From NCBI GenBank assembly GCA_019155185.1, contig CM032799.1, positions 310,001 through 374,000 of the forward strand: a stretch of DNA of 64,000 nt, in the 5' to 3' direction. Both the position numbers and the translations under genes were made by a program. The stretch comes from Beaufortia kweichowensis (Eukaryota; Chordata; Actinopteri; Cypriniformes; Gastromyzontidae). Each line of letters begins with the position of its first letter. The first letter of the stretch is position 1. Under the pieces are notes generated by a model. That model was not told where the DNA came from and made no database searches. It was given only the letters and a program-made list of their open reading frames with translations. This document shows, in pieces, positions 1-12,707 of the stretch.

Positions 1-490
1 CATTATTCTCGAACAATTCCACAAGTGGTGTTCTCGTCACCTCATGCTCAGTGCGTTTTCCCAGAATTCAGCACAAAAGAGGATTTTCACAGGAAACTAA
101 GCATGAATGTTTAATTAGCGGCAGCTGTTGTGTAGCACTAACTGTCTCATAGCAGCATCGCTTATGGGGACTGGATTTCACTTTATGATCACTATTACAT
201 GCATGTCTAATGTGACAGGCTTTGTTACTCAGGTATGTCTTTAAACACTAGACAGCTTTCGCTGCTGTGTCCTGAGGTATTTTCATTTTATTTTGACAGG
301 ACCTCTCATCTGTATAGCTACAGTACAAATAGTTTTTACTGATTTAATGTTTTGGGCCGTTAGTTTCTAATGTTACACTCTGAAAAGCTGGGTTACTGGA
401 TAGGAATAAATGTGGACAAATCCAGCCGTTGTGCTTTTAAATGAATGTCCATATTTGTGCATGTTACGATAATATTAGTGATTTTAAATT

Positions 491-772
491 GAAGGAATAG
501 TTAACCTAAAAATAGAAATTTTGTCATCATTTATTTGCCGTCATCTCATTCAAAACCTGTATGTGACTCTTTCTTCTGTGCAACACAAAAGAAGATATTT
601 TGAGAAATGGTTTTGTGTCCATACAATGGAAGTCAATGGGGGTCAATGTTTCATTATCAACATTCTTCAAAATATCTTGTTTTGTGTTCTACAGAAGAAA
701 GAAAGTCATACAGGTTTAGTATGACATGAGGGAGAGGAAATGATGGAAGAATTTTCATTTTTCATCCTCTTA
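491..772. mobile_element. Foldback MITE, copy 1
   Basis: The two ends are inverted copies of each other. The left arm contains TCATTCAAAACCTGTATGTG, then TTCTTCTGTGCAACACAAAAG. The right arm has the complement as TTGTGTTCTACAGAAGAAAG followed by GTCATACAGGTTTAGTATG. The whole element would fold into one long hairpin about 280 bases long with its centre near 630. The pattern matches a MITE type extremely common in cyprinid genomes (ends near GGGATAGTTCACCC). It has no coding capacity. Confidence 0.75.
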
Positions 773-795
773 TTTTTTATTTGAAGTTTTTTTAG

Positions 796-1072
796 TCAAA
801 AATAAAAATGTTTCACCCTTATGTCATTCAAACCCTGTATATGATTCTTTTTTTGTGGAACATATATTTTGTAAAGCGCTGGTTATCGGCACTCATTGAC
901 TTCCATGTATCTCGTGTTCATACTATGAAAGTGAATGAGTGCCGATAACCAGCGTTTGCAAAATCTCTTCTTCTGTGTTCTGCTGATGAAAGAAAGTCAT
1001 ACAGGTTTAACATGACATGATAATGAGGAAATAATGAAAGAGTTTTTATTTTTGGGTGAACTTTCCCTTTAA
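796..1072. mobile_element. Foldback MITE, copy 2, same family as 60738-61039
   Basis: A near-perfect inverted repeat: CGCTGGTTATCGGCACTCAT at about 877-896 faces ATGAGTGCCGATAACCAGCG at about 935-954. The outer arms pair TTCACCCTTATGTCATTCAA with GTTTAACATGACATGATAATG, ending GGGTGAACTTTCCCTTTAA. It lies only about 24 bases after copy 1 in the same orientation class, so two related elements are side by side. Non-autonomous, with no transposase. Confidence 0.8.
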
Positions 1073-2624
1073 GTTTTGTGCTATGGCCTAATCAAAGCTC
1101 ATGTAATATGTTTGATAATATGTTTGATAACAGATGATATGTTTGATATGTTTACCAGTGTTTTCTGCCATTGCTGCCATCTTGACTGTTGCTGACAGAC
1201 TGATGTGTATAAAATAGGCACATGTTGGTTGAAAGGTCTTTGAGAGAACCACATGACATTCGCAAGAGCTGCTGTTGATAATTGAGACTCTCTGAGCCCC
1301 TTTCCTGGACCATGGCCGTGATATTGCTCCTCTGCTCACACAAATCCTACAACTTAGAACGGATAATCCGTTGACAGCCAAATTGCCTGAGGGGATTTTG
1401 TTTTCCCTATATGACAAGCCAATCTGTTTGGTTGCCAGAGCTTTCCATAACCCACCGCCACGATCAGCACCCTTCCCCCTTCTTCCCTTTCTATTCTGAG
1501 GAGAGCGAAATAAAGAAGAAATCAGTTTTCTTTGGAACATGCGGTTTCTGTCTCTCTGAAGAGGTCATATTTTTATGGACACGGCTGGAGCTCTCATCTT
1601 AGAATGTGATGTTACCTTTTCTTATTGTAGCCAATTATCTATTCCCACTCCTGAGCCTCTCCCAGGGCGTGCTGCGATAGCACCATGCCAAGTTCAAGAT
1701 GGTGTCATCTCGATACCATGGAAACCACAGCCAGCTCTGTGAAACCACTGGATATCACCAGGTTGAAAGATTCTCTACTGAGGAGATAGATTTGTTTAGA
1801 TTATGCTAGAAGAGGGTTAGAAGATGTCACATTAAAATTCATCGCGTTGGCCGAGCGATTGGTGAACTGAACTTGGCATACAGAATGAAGTTCAAGGAGC
1901 TAAGCTAAATAACAGCAACACCTTAGACCATATTAAAGCCTCTCCTTTGAAAACTCTCTCGCTGCTTAACAGCTCAATGTAACATTTAGCTGTTTCTTAA
2001 CATCTTTTTTAAAACACGAATCACGTGAGGACATGAAAAAGGTTGAGCTGATGAGAAATTGAATATCTTAGATGAAAGATGAAATAAATACTAGAAGGTT
2101 CAGTGTTGGGCTACAGTCTCTCTGAGGACATTAGAGGAAGTACAAACATCCTGCATTGTGTGGGCCTGTTTCTTCAGTGGACCATCTTTTGTTCTTTTTT
2201 CCCACAGCTGAACACAATCGAGGGCAGCTTTATGGAGGAAAGGGGTCAAATGTCACCAGTAAACATTTCTTTGGGTTCTGTAAGCAGGTTAATGTGAAGC
2301 ATATAGTGAAACGTAGTGGCATATCAGTTCAGTCTCACTTGATGGACTTTGTTTACAAGAAGGTATTTGTTTGCGAGAAAGAATGAGAAGGTGAACTATA
2401 CCTATAATTCTGTAAAACCACTGCAAGATAAAAAAATAATCTTAATGAGTACACAATCAATGCATGTCTTGCTTTGCTGTGAAAATGACCGTATCTGTCT
2501 TATCAAGTCAAAGAAAATTTGTCTTGAATTATACTATATATTGTATATATATTTCTTGCTACACTGGCACATTGTTTGTTTGCCATATTTATGGCTACAA
2601 CAAGAAAACCAATATGCCAAAGGG

Positions 2625-2700
2625 CAGTGTTGGGTAAAATAGATTACTTTAGTAATGAATTACTGTAATTAAATTACTTTCCCCAGAAAAAAACCTAAAT
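2625..2700. mobile_element. Fragment of a fish DNA-transposon end (GTGTTGGGTAA type)
   Basis: The motif CAGTGTTGGGTAAAATAGAT followed by alternating TTACTTTAGTAAT / TTACTGTAATTAAATTACTTT is the look of a widespread fish repeat end. Related AT-rich sequence may continue to about 2920, but the partner end is not clear, so only the recognisable end is marked. Family assignment is from general recognition, not a search. Confidence 0.4.
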
Positions 2701-5700
2701 TTAGTTGATATTAATATGAAAATATGAATATGAATATGTAAGTTTGTTACAGGTAGTTTTTAACAGATTTAAAATGTAAATTTTACATTTGAAATTAAAC
2801 TAGTTTTATTTCATACGGCTTTTAAGAAAAAATATTAAAGAGTAAGGCGTTTACTTTATAGACAAAGTAATGTAGTATGTCATTTAAATACAGTTTTGAT
2901 ATGTAATTAGTAATTCGTGATTTATTGCTTATTTGAAATAATAAACCAAATTCAAGATATAGACTTACTTGGTAAATTTTGTATTTTAAGAATGGTTTAG
3001 TCAAATAAGGACGAAATAATGATTAAGAAAATAATTCTTAACTGTAGATATACATTATTTTTTTATAAAAAACAAATCTGCATAGCGTATATTGTATATT
3101 CTTAACATTTACAGCTATAGAGTAGACAAAAGATTGTTTTTTCTACAGCCCATAAGCCCCCTAACAAAACACAAGAAATGCATTTGATTTTCACTTTCTA
3201 CAGTAAAAGGTCACAACAGGCCTGAATGCCTGAAAGTCAAACTGATTTTCTCCATCTGTGGAGTCTTATGACCCTTTTGAGCAGCCCAGCTGCAGAGATT
3301 CAATTGACGTTCACCGGCTCGGGTCTCACAGGTTAAAGGAGATATTCAGCTCTCTTTGCCTTGCTGGCATGTTTTATGCTTTTCCAGCAGTTTGTAAATG
3401 TGTCAAAAAGAGATTTCTCTGCTTTTTTAGAGTTTGAGTGAATTTTCTTCCTACTTTCACACACGTTTTTTCCTCTCACACTTCTTCTCAAAGGCGGGAA
3501 CAGTGACTTCATAATCTGGATTCTTAGGAGCGGCGATGAGAACAGGGGTGGGGATTTAAAGGCTTAGGAAATGCAGATTGATAACAGACAGTCTTGAATA
3601 AAGCTCAATGGAGTTGGTAAACACTCACAGAGAAAATATGAACAACTTCTTAATACATTTCATAAAGTCTGTCATGTTTATTCATGTGGCTTGCTATAAT
3701 ATCAAACTTGATCTTTGACCCAGAAAGAGGAGAAGAAATCTTTCTTGATTGTATGTTACAAAGAAGTTTCAGTGAGGAAATCCTGATCTTAAATTTATTC
3801 AAGGGTCCTTCACGATAAGTCCAGCAGGTGTTTTGATTGTGAATGTGCATTAGTGCAAATGCCTAAATTGATGCAATCATATTTTTAAAATGTAAACCAG
3901 CAGTGAAGCAAATTGTAATCACTTATCTCCAATTTGCTCCACTCATCAACACCTCTTTTCATGAGTTTTATTGTGGATTATCTGCTGTACAGTTTCTGCT
4001 GTTCCTTTAACCTCTCGGGTTCATTTCACACTTTTGATGACTGTAACGTCAAGTGTCACTAGTTTAATTTTGTGGATCCTTCAAAAGAAATAAATCCTAT
4101 TAGATACATGTGTGGGTGTCTAATAAAGATCAGGGGAAAATACTCGTGTCACATTTTTAATGAACTGAAAACAAACTGCATGTCTCTCTTGTCACACAGC
4201 AGCTCATGAGAGATCTGTGAGCTTGTCATGTGTGCCAATGACAGATTCTTGAGTAACCTAGAAGGAAAAGTATCTACTTTTTCCTCATATTATATTGATT
4301 GTGTCGTGCTGTACTCTTTGGAAAGGTTTCTGTGTTTTGTTTGGTAGGGTGATCGTGTCTTATTAACCTTAAGAGGGCGCTGTTTACCATGAAGCGGAGC
4401 TGTGTGACACAAAAGCTTTTTCTTTTTCTATAGATAACCTCCTGAAGAGAATATACTCTATTAAATGTGTGTCTGTGAGAGCTTGTAACATACAGTACAT
4501 GTCAGTGATGTGACACTTAACGTCTATTACATTGTTTAAAATGCACTTGATTTGCAATTCGAATAGATAATGACTGTGAATGATGAAATACATCAAATCT
4601 TTCTTTTTCTATTTTTGTTAACTGTCACAGTTCCAGGAATACTTATTATTTCCTGATTTACTTTAATATTTCATAGTTGAATTTTAATCTAATCATGACA
4701 AACTTTATATTGATGGACAGGTGTAAGATTCAAGAATAAATATTAGACAGATATTTGATAAATATTTGATTTTCATAACAATAAACATAACCAAAATAAA
4801 CAATGAATATGTTTTTTGTTATTAATATATTTAGCACTTTCATTTTCTTGGCAGTAACTAAAGATGTTATCATCTGAGATCAGCAGAAAGCCATTTTATT
4901 ATTTTTGTTGTGATGTTACAAGAAAACCATAAAACAGGAAGTGTTATCACAGAGAGCATTTCTTTTTATTTCTTTTTAAAGAGTTTAAAAACTTGATTGA
5001 AAAACAGTTTGAAACCTCTTGTACATTACTACATCAAGATAAAAGCTTGTTTATTATTTAAGAAAACATATTTAAAAGAATAGAAAGGAAAGGAAACAAT
5101 ACTTTTCATTATCTTTACATGCATGCATACATTTGGAACTTATTGTAAACTCCAATTTGAACTCCAATAAATAAATAGGAAATATGTGCGAAGATATACA
5201 ATATTGTTACATCCACTGTAACCATAGCAACCCTGCACTATACCAATGTGTAAACAACAGGAGGTTGAGTTTCTTATTGGCTGATAGCCGGCAGTCTTAC
5301 AAAGTCATCAAACTGATATATTGGCACTGAACAGATTTGTTGATTACATCCGTGTCAGAGCAGGTCCAGGCATGTTGAGTCTGCAGGTCACCAGCACATG
5401 GGTCAATATTCATCAGGCCAGCATGTTCAGCACAGCTTTTACCTTATGCGTGACAGGATTGTTCTTCAATCAGGCTAGGAAATGAATCAATGATACGCAG
5501 ATTTTATTATCTCTGCTGATTCAAATGCAACAAATCCGTATCTAAAACTGAAACGTATTATGTGCATGTTGAGCATATCAAAACATCTGAAACTAAATGC
5601 CATATTTGCTTTGTTTATTCAGAATATTTTTCGTTCTCTTTGATGAGTTATTGCAGATAGCAAAATTCACAAAATAGAACAGCTTTCTTGAGGAATGCTT

Positions 5701-6275
5701 TGCCTTTCCATAGACCAACAGGGTCAAGTGGAATGTCAGGATGGTTTGGGATTTCAATTAATAAATTTGCATAATTTAATGGAGTCTGTTTGGTCCGCAG
5801 AGTGCTATTACAGCTGGGACTATCATTTTAAGAAGGATCAAGATGATGGAGACCTTTTCAAGAGGGTCGGGTGGTTTTGGGGGGGTAACGGGAAGAAATG
5901 GAGGGGGGAAGATCTGAGGTGAGTTCAATGATTTTCATTTTTTCTGCTCCACATCTGCTTCTGTATGAATAAATGAATTGCCTCATGCATGACAATCTCT
6001 AAGATTTTTGTGGAGAGCAGAAGTGACCCGCCAAGTTAGTGTTTCATTTCATGGCTATACAGATTAACTCTTTATTTCTCTCTGCGCTAGCTAGGCCAAC
6101 TGAAACAAAGATCTATCCACATCTGGCCTTCTCACACAAGACAAAAATGCAGCTTTTTATACTTGTACTACTTCTGTACTTGTATTTTTTCAAATTCTTG
6201 CGATCTTACAAACTGCTTTATGAATATTGTAATAATTAAGACTTTAATGTGTCTTTACAAGTGCATCTTTTGTTG

Positions 6276-6370
6276 CTACACTCTGAAAAAATGCTGGGTT
6301 ATTTTTGACCCATGGTAAAAAAGTGTTAAGTTATACATAATTGACCCAATCATGGGTTTAACCAACCAAA
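6276..6370. repeat. Short interspersed repeat with TGGGTTATTTTTGACCCA motif
   Basis: Starts ACACTCTGAAAAAATGCTGG, then GGGTTATTTTTGACCCATGG, a small inverted repeat, and later TTGACCCAATCATGGGTTTAA. The same kind of sequence recurs at 32945-33120, and a stub sits at 370-400 (ACTCTGAAAAGCTGGGTTAC). This looks like a degraded cyprinid MITE whose ends carry GGGTTA/TTGACCC blocks. Confidence 0.5.
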
Positions 6371-7368
6371 AATATTATAAAGTGTGCAGTATTACTCAAA
6401 CAATCAACAAATTCAATCAAAAGACATTTCCACTACATGTCTGCCTATAATGAATAGACTTTAATAATAAATATAACAAATATACATCTTTTTTCTTTGT
6501 CTCAACATTTTAAATAATACATTAAGATATATAGAGAATAGGTCTTTCTTTAAAATGAAGTAATCCAGCAGTATATGAGTTGATTTTACTGTACACACTT
6601 TTTATTGGTAACTCTGTATTATCAGACATTTCCATTAATTCCATTAGCTCCATATTTGGAGCTTTATAGCACCAAATAATTGTGATCATTGTGTGTCATT
6701 TTTATTTCTCCTTTGAAAGAAATGACACGGTGACTTCACGCTTAATATGGCTCACTGCCATGGTTACACGCCGCTAAATCAAGAAGGTGATTTAACAATT
6801 TTCTTTTCCTATTATGCTACACCTAATTAATTTCATAACGGTTCCTTTGCCGATAGATATAATCACTGCCTATTTTCTACACCTTTGACGATATGCACAA
6901 AAAATCTGTGTCTTCTGTGACATGGTGCTAATTTGGTCTATTAGGCACAGGTGCAAGCCATCGTCCCTGTGAATATAATATAACTCTTCCGTCACACTCA
7001 TAGGTGCTGTGTTTCTAAATGAGACCCACACAGTTATTATTACTCACACAATAACATTATCGAGCTTTTAAGACTCCGGAAAAACTCTCAAGAGCCGCGA
7101 TGTCAGATCCAAGACAGGGATGGGAAATAATGTAACTGATACATAATATCATAGATAAATGTTAAGATGAGGAAGAAAAGACTGGAAGTTGAATAGGCAG
7201 ATACAGAAGGAGGGATAGGTAATATCACAGACTCGTAGTGTGTTATATGTTTTTAGCAATATAGATGTAGCTTACACTGCAGTAAAACATTTTTATCTGT
7301 CATTGTTTCAGTGCTGTGTCCTGAGTCCTGACAACCATTCATTTAAAATCCTACAGGCTGCCAGCAGT

Positions 7369-7370
<2 letters not shown>

Positions 7371-7451
<81 letters not shown>
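7371..7451. repeat. (GATA)n microsatellite, about 20 copies
   Basis: An uninterrupted tetranucleotide array AGAT/GATA of about 80 bases, immediately after GCCAGCAGTAT. It is pure, so likely polymorphic. A weak interrupted cousin (GATAGAGAG, GATGGATAGATA) occurs at 10966-11012. Confidence 0.95.
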
Positions 7452-8390
7452 TGTAAGCAATTGCATTTTACTTGCACATTATTTCTTCATGAGTAAATGA
7501 GATTATTTGACATGGTATAGAAGAAATGAAAGAGAATAGTATGGCTGTATATTCTGCTTCCTTGTAAAACCAATTATTCACAGTATTGAACTTGTTTTTA
7601 AATGAGAGATTACACAGAATGAGAGCGTTTAAACTGGTTATTGAATAAGACTTATTCCCTCACAGTATAGCACATGAAGGCATGACTTATAAAATGATCC
7701 TAATCTGTGGTTAAGCATTAGTAAAAGTGGATAGATGATAGTTAATTCCTGTTTGTGACACTTTAAAGAGATTTTAAAGACATTTTTAAGCTGATAATTT
7801 ACTACAACGCTATGAATAACTCCTTTTTTAAGAAAATAATTTATACAAAAGTCATACCTTTTGTTGTTGAAATCAAAGGGTGTGCGTATAATCAGCCTTT
7901 ACAGCGGTTACTTGGTTACTTACTAGAAGCCAGTCTGATTAGGCCCTCATCATTCTAAATCATGAATATAACTGCATTGTTAAAGAAATGTGACGTATAT
8001 ATAATGAAAAATATGCGGTCAAGTTTATGTAAACATGTTTAGTAATGGTAATATAAAACAAAAATATCATGATATAAGTTACAATATTAGAAAACATTAA
8101 TGATTTATGAAGAATTTTGACATTGCATTGGGATGACACTTAATGTCCAGTACAAAATCAAGCTTCTGAAGCAAAACCAGTTTGGATCTCCCACACAAGT
8201 CCACCTTTCTCTCATAGACACTCATCCCTCTCATGAAATGTGTTTGTTGTATCTGTTCTTCCCCACCATGTGGTTAATTACACTATTTTCTGTTGAATGG
8301 GCAATCCTATAAAAATATGGATGCTGGTGTGGTTAAAACGCCACATAACTAGAAATTAAAGTGGAAAATGTAATGTTTCAGTAGGAAGTC

Positions 8391-8615
8391 GTCAGCGACG
8401 ATCACCCCCCGCCTCGATCCCTCGGTTTGGACATGTTGTACAGACACATCGATTTGTTCTCGCCATCTCTGCCGAACAGTGGGAGCGCATTTACACTTGG
8501 CCGTGCGTGCGGCGCACCGAGTGTAGATCTGCAGGGGTCACGTCTAGACAAGCAGTCGTGCAGACCTAAAATACACCTAAATCACGCCTTCTATTCTAGA
8601 CGTTCTGGTCGATAA
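8391..8615. promoter_or_regulatory. Isolated CpG-dense patch, function unknown
   Basis: About 20 CpG dinucleotides lie within about 225 bases, against very few in the kilobases on either side. The patch includes clusters such as GTGCGTGCGGCGCACCGAG and GTCGTCAGCGACGATC. It reads open for 62 codons on the + strand (8427-8615) but resembles no protein I know. It could be an unmethylated CpG islet acting as an upstream promoter or enhancer, or a GC-rich insertion. It lies 3.4 kb before the presumed promoter. Confidence 0.3.
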
Positions 8616-11600
8616 TACAATCTCTCAACACTCTATATTAAAGATATTTGTTATGATTTCATTTGAGATCCTCTGCTTTAGATTTGAGATTGTATTTGTT
8701 TATCAACTGACGCTTATCAGCCCAAGTTACAAATCATTGTGTCTCCTGTGGGGGCTGATGTGCCCTCTCTGTGTTTTTTGTTAAGGCATTCAATCTATTT
8801 ATCGAGTGTGTAAGGCATCTGATTGGTATATTTGTTCAGCGGTGTAGACATAGCCAGTTGCTAATGCTGTGAAATGATAGCAATATTGCACATCAAGGAA
8901 ATGTAAACGCATCGCATGCCAATGTCAAATATACATGGGTCATTTACATACAAATAGCAGGTCACATTTGCATAGCTGGTCTAAAAGCAGCAGTTCACGA
9001 TCCTATTATGACATCCGGTCTCTTGGATATGTAAATAAAATGACATTCATTTTTGTGTTTTGAGTTGTGTTATCAATACAACCACTTTTAAAAGATATAA
9101 TGTTTTCTTATAATAAACATCAAAGTTATTCATTTTAGAAGGCATGCCATGTGTGCAGAAGGTTATGGAAGATGTTTGGTAAAGGTTCAGTCAAATGAGA
9201 GCGTCAGTACTGTCTTAAAGAAATATAACATGCAAATGAGCTGTATAATAAAAATGAAGTTTTACCACAAAGACTACACATACGGTATTAGGATGCTTTT
9301 TTATTACATCTATGTAAGAAGAAACTCAAGGTTGTGATTATACTGTATATACTGTACTGTACATCTTTACTGTATTCAACATGAGGGAAGAAACGTGGAT
9401 GAACTGAACTTATATTCAGGTATGAACTGAGATCAGCAATTTTAATTGTTGTATTATTATTTACTCATGTTCATGTTGTTGCAAAGCTGGTGTTGTTGTT
9501 GCAGTGGAACACAAAAGGTGAATTACTAAAAACATTTCACACAGTTCTTCTATAGAAAGACAATTTATATATGTCTATCAAACTCTAATAGGGCCGTTAT
9601 TAAAGCACCATTACTGCCTGGCATCACACATCACCACTTCCAGGTCTAAACACTGTATAAGAACAACAAATAATGCAAGTTTACACTCATGGGGTGATGT
9701 AAAACTGCCCAAAAAATCATATTCCTAACCTTCATCTCAGTAATGAAATTTCAGATGGCCAGAAAGCAATTCATTGTTTTGTGAATTAATAAAATATTGC
9801 TTTTGAAGATCACGTGACACTTTAGTTTATACTGTGAGTTTTTACAATTTAAGATTAATTCTGTGTAATAAAAATTCAGTTTTTAAAAACGGTTATTTAA
9901 ATAGTAGCCTTACTTGAAAAACTTGGACCTGAAAACGGTATGACATTAGCACTTGACACAACAGATATAACTACTGTGTGCTTTCAGAAGAATTAGGATA
10001 TCCCACACAAGTTGTATGGACTACTTCAATGGTGTTTTTTTGTGGAGCCAAACATGACAGACATGACAACAATCAACTGTTAGATTCTTCAAAAAGCTGT
10101 GTTTTATGTCAAAACAATGATTGGAATGTGGTTAAATATAGAGAGAACCTTTCTTTAAGCATACGGTGCAGTACTTCTTTACATGCATACCTGAATAATG
10201 AGAGTAAGAAACTGCTAACATTCATTCACATTGAGTGACATGCAAACAGAAGCAGCATTAGCGTTGGGTGGGGGGGTTTATGGTGGTTTTGTTAACACAG
10301 AATAAAGTGCTTTTTGGTTGCTGCAGAGAGTGATGGGTAAAGACAGAAAGGGAATAAATCATTTCCTACAGCAAATAAATAAAAGAGCTATGCTCACAAT
10401 TCAATAACAATGAAATGGAAAATGTTTTTTAGAATACCATTATCTCTGGATCTCGGGGTGTTTTGCATCTAAAAATAAAATGTGCTGATGGTGTAATCAT
10501 TTGAAGATCTGATATAATTCCCCTGAAGAATGAAAAGAATCACTGCAGTAAACATAATGTGCTCAATTAATTGATTTGCACAATTAAAACATGTAACCCA
10601 GCAATTCCTGCATCATATTGTAATAACTCCTGCACTCTCAAACATCAAGGTTCAATAAAACTGTGTCTAACTATTATCATTGATTCTTAATCATGGGATC
10701 TATTTCTCAAGTTAATATTATATCTGCATTGCAAATGATTATTTCATTGGACACATTTAATTATTCAACACCAACCTCAACATTTTCTGCATTCACTTCA
10801 GGGTCTCATTAGCAAGTTTTTCAAGTGAAAGTTTTATTTCATGACCCAGAAAACCAATTTTATACTGTAACGCACTGATTTAGTAGCATAAAGTGTTTAT
10901 TGCTTATGAAGGCGTCCCTCCTCATTTCCCATGATTCCTCTACAATAAAGAGTAACAAAATACACATAGATAGAGAGTTAGACAGACGGAGGGACGGACA
11001 GATGGATAGATACTTGATATAGACTCTACAGCAAGTAATACACAATATGCAAGACACAGATTTAAAGGAATAAGGAAAAATCTTTTCAACTATTGCAACA
11101 TTATAAAACTATTTGTTATTAAATTGCACACTAACTTACATTATGCAAGTTACTGCAAAGTATTATAGAAAACAATCATTTGTTTTTATAATGAAATTGA
11201 TCAAAACATGAGTATTGTATATTGTACATAAGTGTAACAGTTGAAGCTGCAGGAATACAGGTGCAATTGCAGTTTTTGATTTTATTTTAAAAATTCCAAA
11301 TGCAAACCAGAAATAACAAACAGTGCAAAGACCATCCAGCATCATCAACAACTGAGAGGAAAGACAAGTGAAACACAAGTGCTATTTATACTGGGAGTGG
11401 ACCCATGAACCAATAAGTAACCATAGTGACGATAGAATGTGGGTGTGGCATTAATTAATATCCATGGAAACAAACAAGGGAGCAGAATAGAACAAGTGGA
11501 AGACACAGACAGGGATCATAAAAATAAAGGTTTTAAAAGATTTAGAAAACATTGATTATTATAATATATTATAATATATGATAACGTTAATATTGATCAA

Positions 11601-11819
11601 ATAAGGATCTTGTAGTTATGGGTAACACATCTAGGATACAGTTGGTTTATTGTGGCCATTGGAGTGTTATAATATTGTGCAGTAATGAGCTATTGATAAA
11701 GCTATAGGGAAAGACGAACCTTTTTTTAATGAACATAGTTACATACAGTATGTTGTAAAAACATATGATGTTGTTGAATATTTAAAGAACAATATTTGCT
11801 CTATGTTTCATAATTCGCT

Positions 11820-12108
11820 CCTGCATGTGTTTAATGTGCGCTGGCCCTTTAAAAGAGTTCGAGTTATGTGTTGAGTTTGGAGAAAACTGCTGAGGAACAT
11901 TCAGGAACGGCATCCTGGGAAAATACTGATGCAAACAACATCCTCATATGTGTGTTAGTCTGAGTAAATGCTCGTTTGTCTCGTGAATCAGCTGTTGACG
12001 AGCTTTTATCCGCACACAGAACAATAAGCGCGTGATTTCTCTTATTCAGAAGTCGTCGCTAAACTTTTTGCCGCTAACCTGCTCGTCTCTCCATCTTCTA
12101 TTTTCCAA
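11820..12108 (+). promoter_or_regulatory. pard3b: Probable promoter and first (non-coding) exon of pard3b
   Basis: This stretch is richer in CpG (about 14 CpGs between 11838 and 12095) than the AT-rich DNA around it and lies about 0.5 kb before the start codon. A TATA-like TTTAAAAG sits at 11848-11855, which would place transcription start near 11880. A good splice donor, CCAA|GTGAGT, follows at 12109, so a non-coding exon could run from about 11880 to 12108 and join the exon carrying the ATG (acceptor ending 12523). The sequence contains no long reading frame. The promoter role is inferred from position, composition and the donor site. The exact start of transcription is not visible. Confidence 0.45.
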
Positions 12109-12205
12109 GTGAGTACAAAACAAGATTAATATGGTATAAAAGTACACGTAAACTTATATGAGGTGTTTAATGTTCTTGCTCTTTTCTTGCATTTTTTCCA
12201 TGTAG

Positions 12206-12264
12206 AGAGTTAGCAGCGAGTTTAAAGAAGTGCTGAGCTAACAGTTAGCCATCAGAGTTCATCA
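12206..12264 (+). other. Possible alternative 5' UTR exon
   Basis: A strong acceptor (long pyrimidine run ending in CATGTAG at 12205) is followed 60 bases later by a moderate donor (TCA|GTAAAC at 12265). The segment has no start codon. It could be an optional untranslated exon between the 12108 donor and the 12524 acceptor, or simply a decoy pair of sites. There is no transcript evidence in hand. Confidence 0.2.
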
Positions 12265-12523
12265 GTAAACTGAGCACGAACTATTCTCATGTCTTACATG
12301 TACACTTAAATAAATAATAATTAAAACACTGTGATGTTATTATTGTCGATTTTAGATCGCATTGACACTCTGAACTTTCCCTCCAGCTGTTGCTATGCGA
12401 CACACACCCCATAATGTTACCCTGCCGTCTTCTCGCGCATCATCCAGTTTTTCATGCATTGAATGTTGAATCAGTTTTGTAAGATGATTAAAATGTGACT
12501 GTGTTTGGTCATCTTTGATGCAG

Positions 12524-12590
12524 TCTGGGCTGGAGATTCACACAGTTTATATAAAGGCACATCTGGAAGTATTTAACTGTTTGGATTAAA
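12524..12590 (+). other. pard3b: 5' UTR part of first coding exon
   Basis: An acceptor with a pyrimidine-rich lead ending TTTGATGCAG at 12523 precedes this 67-base leader. An in-frame TAA lies at 12552-12554, so the reading frame cannot extend upstream through this exon and the ATG at 12591 is the natural start. Position -3 before the ATG is A, a favourable initiation context. Confidence 0.55.
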
Positions 12591-12707
12591 ATGAAAGTGA
12601 CAGTGACTTTTGGAAGGACTGGGGTGGTCGTGCCCTGTAAGGATGGATGGACAGTTCGTGATCTCATCCAACAAGCCACCCAGAGATACAGAAAACTGCT
12701 GGAGCAG
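12591..12707 (+). CDS. pard3b: pard3b coding exon A (codons 1-39): start of the N-terminal PB1-like domain
   Basis: The exon opens with MKVTVTFGRTG and continues VVVPCKDGW, then ends in a helical stretch QQATQRYRKLLEQ. This is the characteristic start of PAR-3 family scaffold proteins. The T at position 6 and the GRTG/VVPCK pattern fit PARD3B (PAR-3-like) better than PARD3, which I recall as MKVTVCFGRTR. The family's N-terminal domain (about residues 1-80) has a PB1-like fold that in PAR-3 mediates self-association and cortical localisation at epithelial junctions. The exon is 117 nt (39 codons) and ends in phase 0 at CAG|GTGAGT, an excellent donor at 12708. The start is supported by an in-frame stop 39 bases upstream. 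It joins exon B across an 8.5 kb intron. Whether this is the a or b teleost co-orthologue cannot be told from the window. Confidence 0.9.

Larger units (their letters stand above)
1..11800. other. Upstream intergenic region, no gene supported
   Basis: No exon I can defend lies here. Open frames are all under about 150 codons, resemble no family I know, and are not joined by convincing splice sites. What is visible: degraded transposon pieces (491-1072, 2625-2700, 6276-6370), a GATA tetranucleotide array (7371-7451), an isolated CpG-dense patch (8391-8615), and otherwise AT-rich unique sequence. Stretches such as 1240-1560 and 6650-7130 are somewhat more mixed in composition and could be conserved non-coding DNA, but I see no specific motif. 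Promoter-proximal sequence of the gene begins at about 11.82 kb. Confidence 0.6.

Noticed and set aside
1088..1540. 150-codon minus-strand frame upstream of the gene
   Set aside because: No family resemblance, no splice or promoter context, and the C-terminal part reads through a short ATATGTTTGAT repeat. Kept only as part of a possible non-coding block.
5695..5922. 75-codon frame rich in Trp/Gly/Lys
   Set aside because: No family match, no splice borders, and composition like the surrounding DNA.
7371..7451. Regular repeat that might look like a CRISPR or minisatellite
   Set aside because: It is a pure four-base GATA array with no spacers, in a vertebrate genome.
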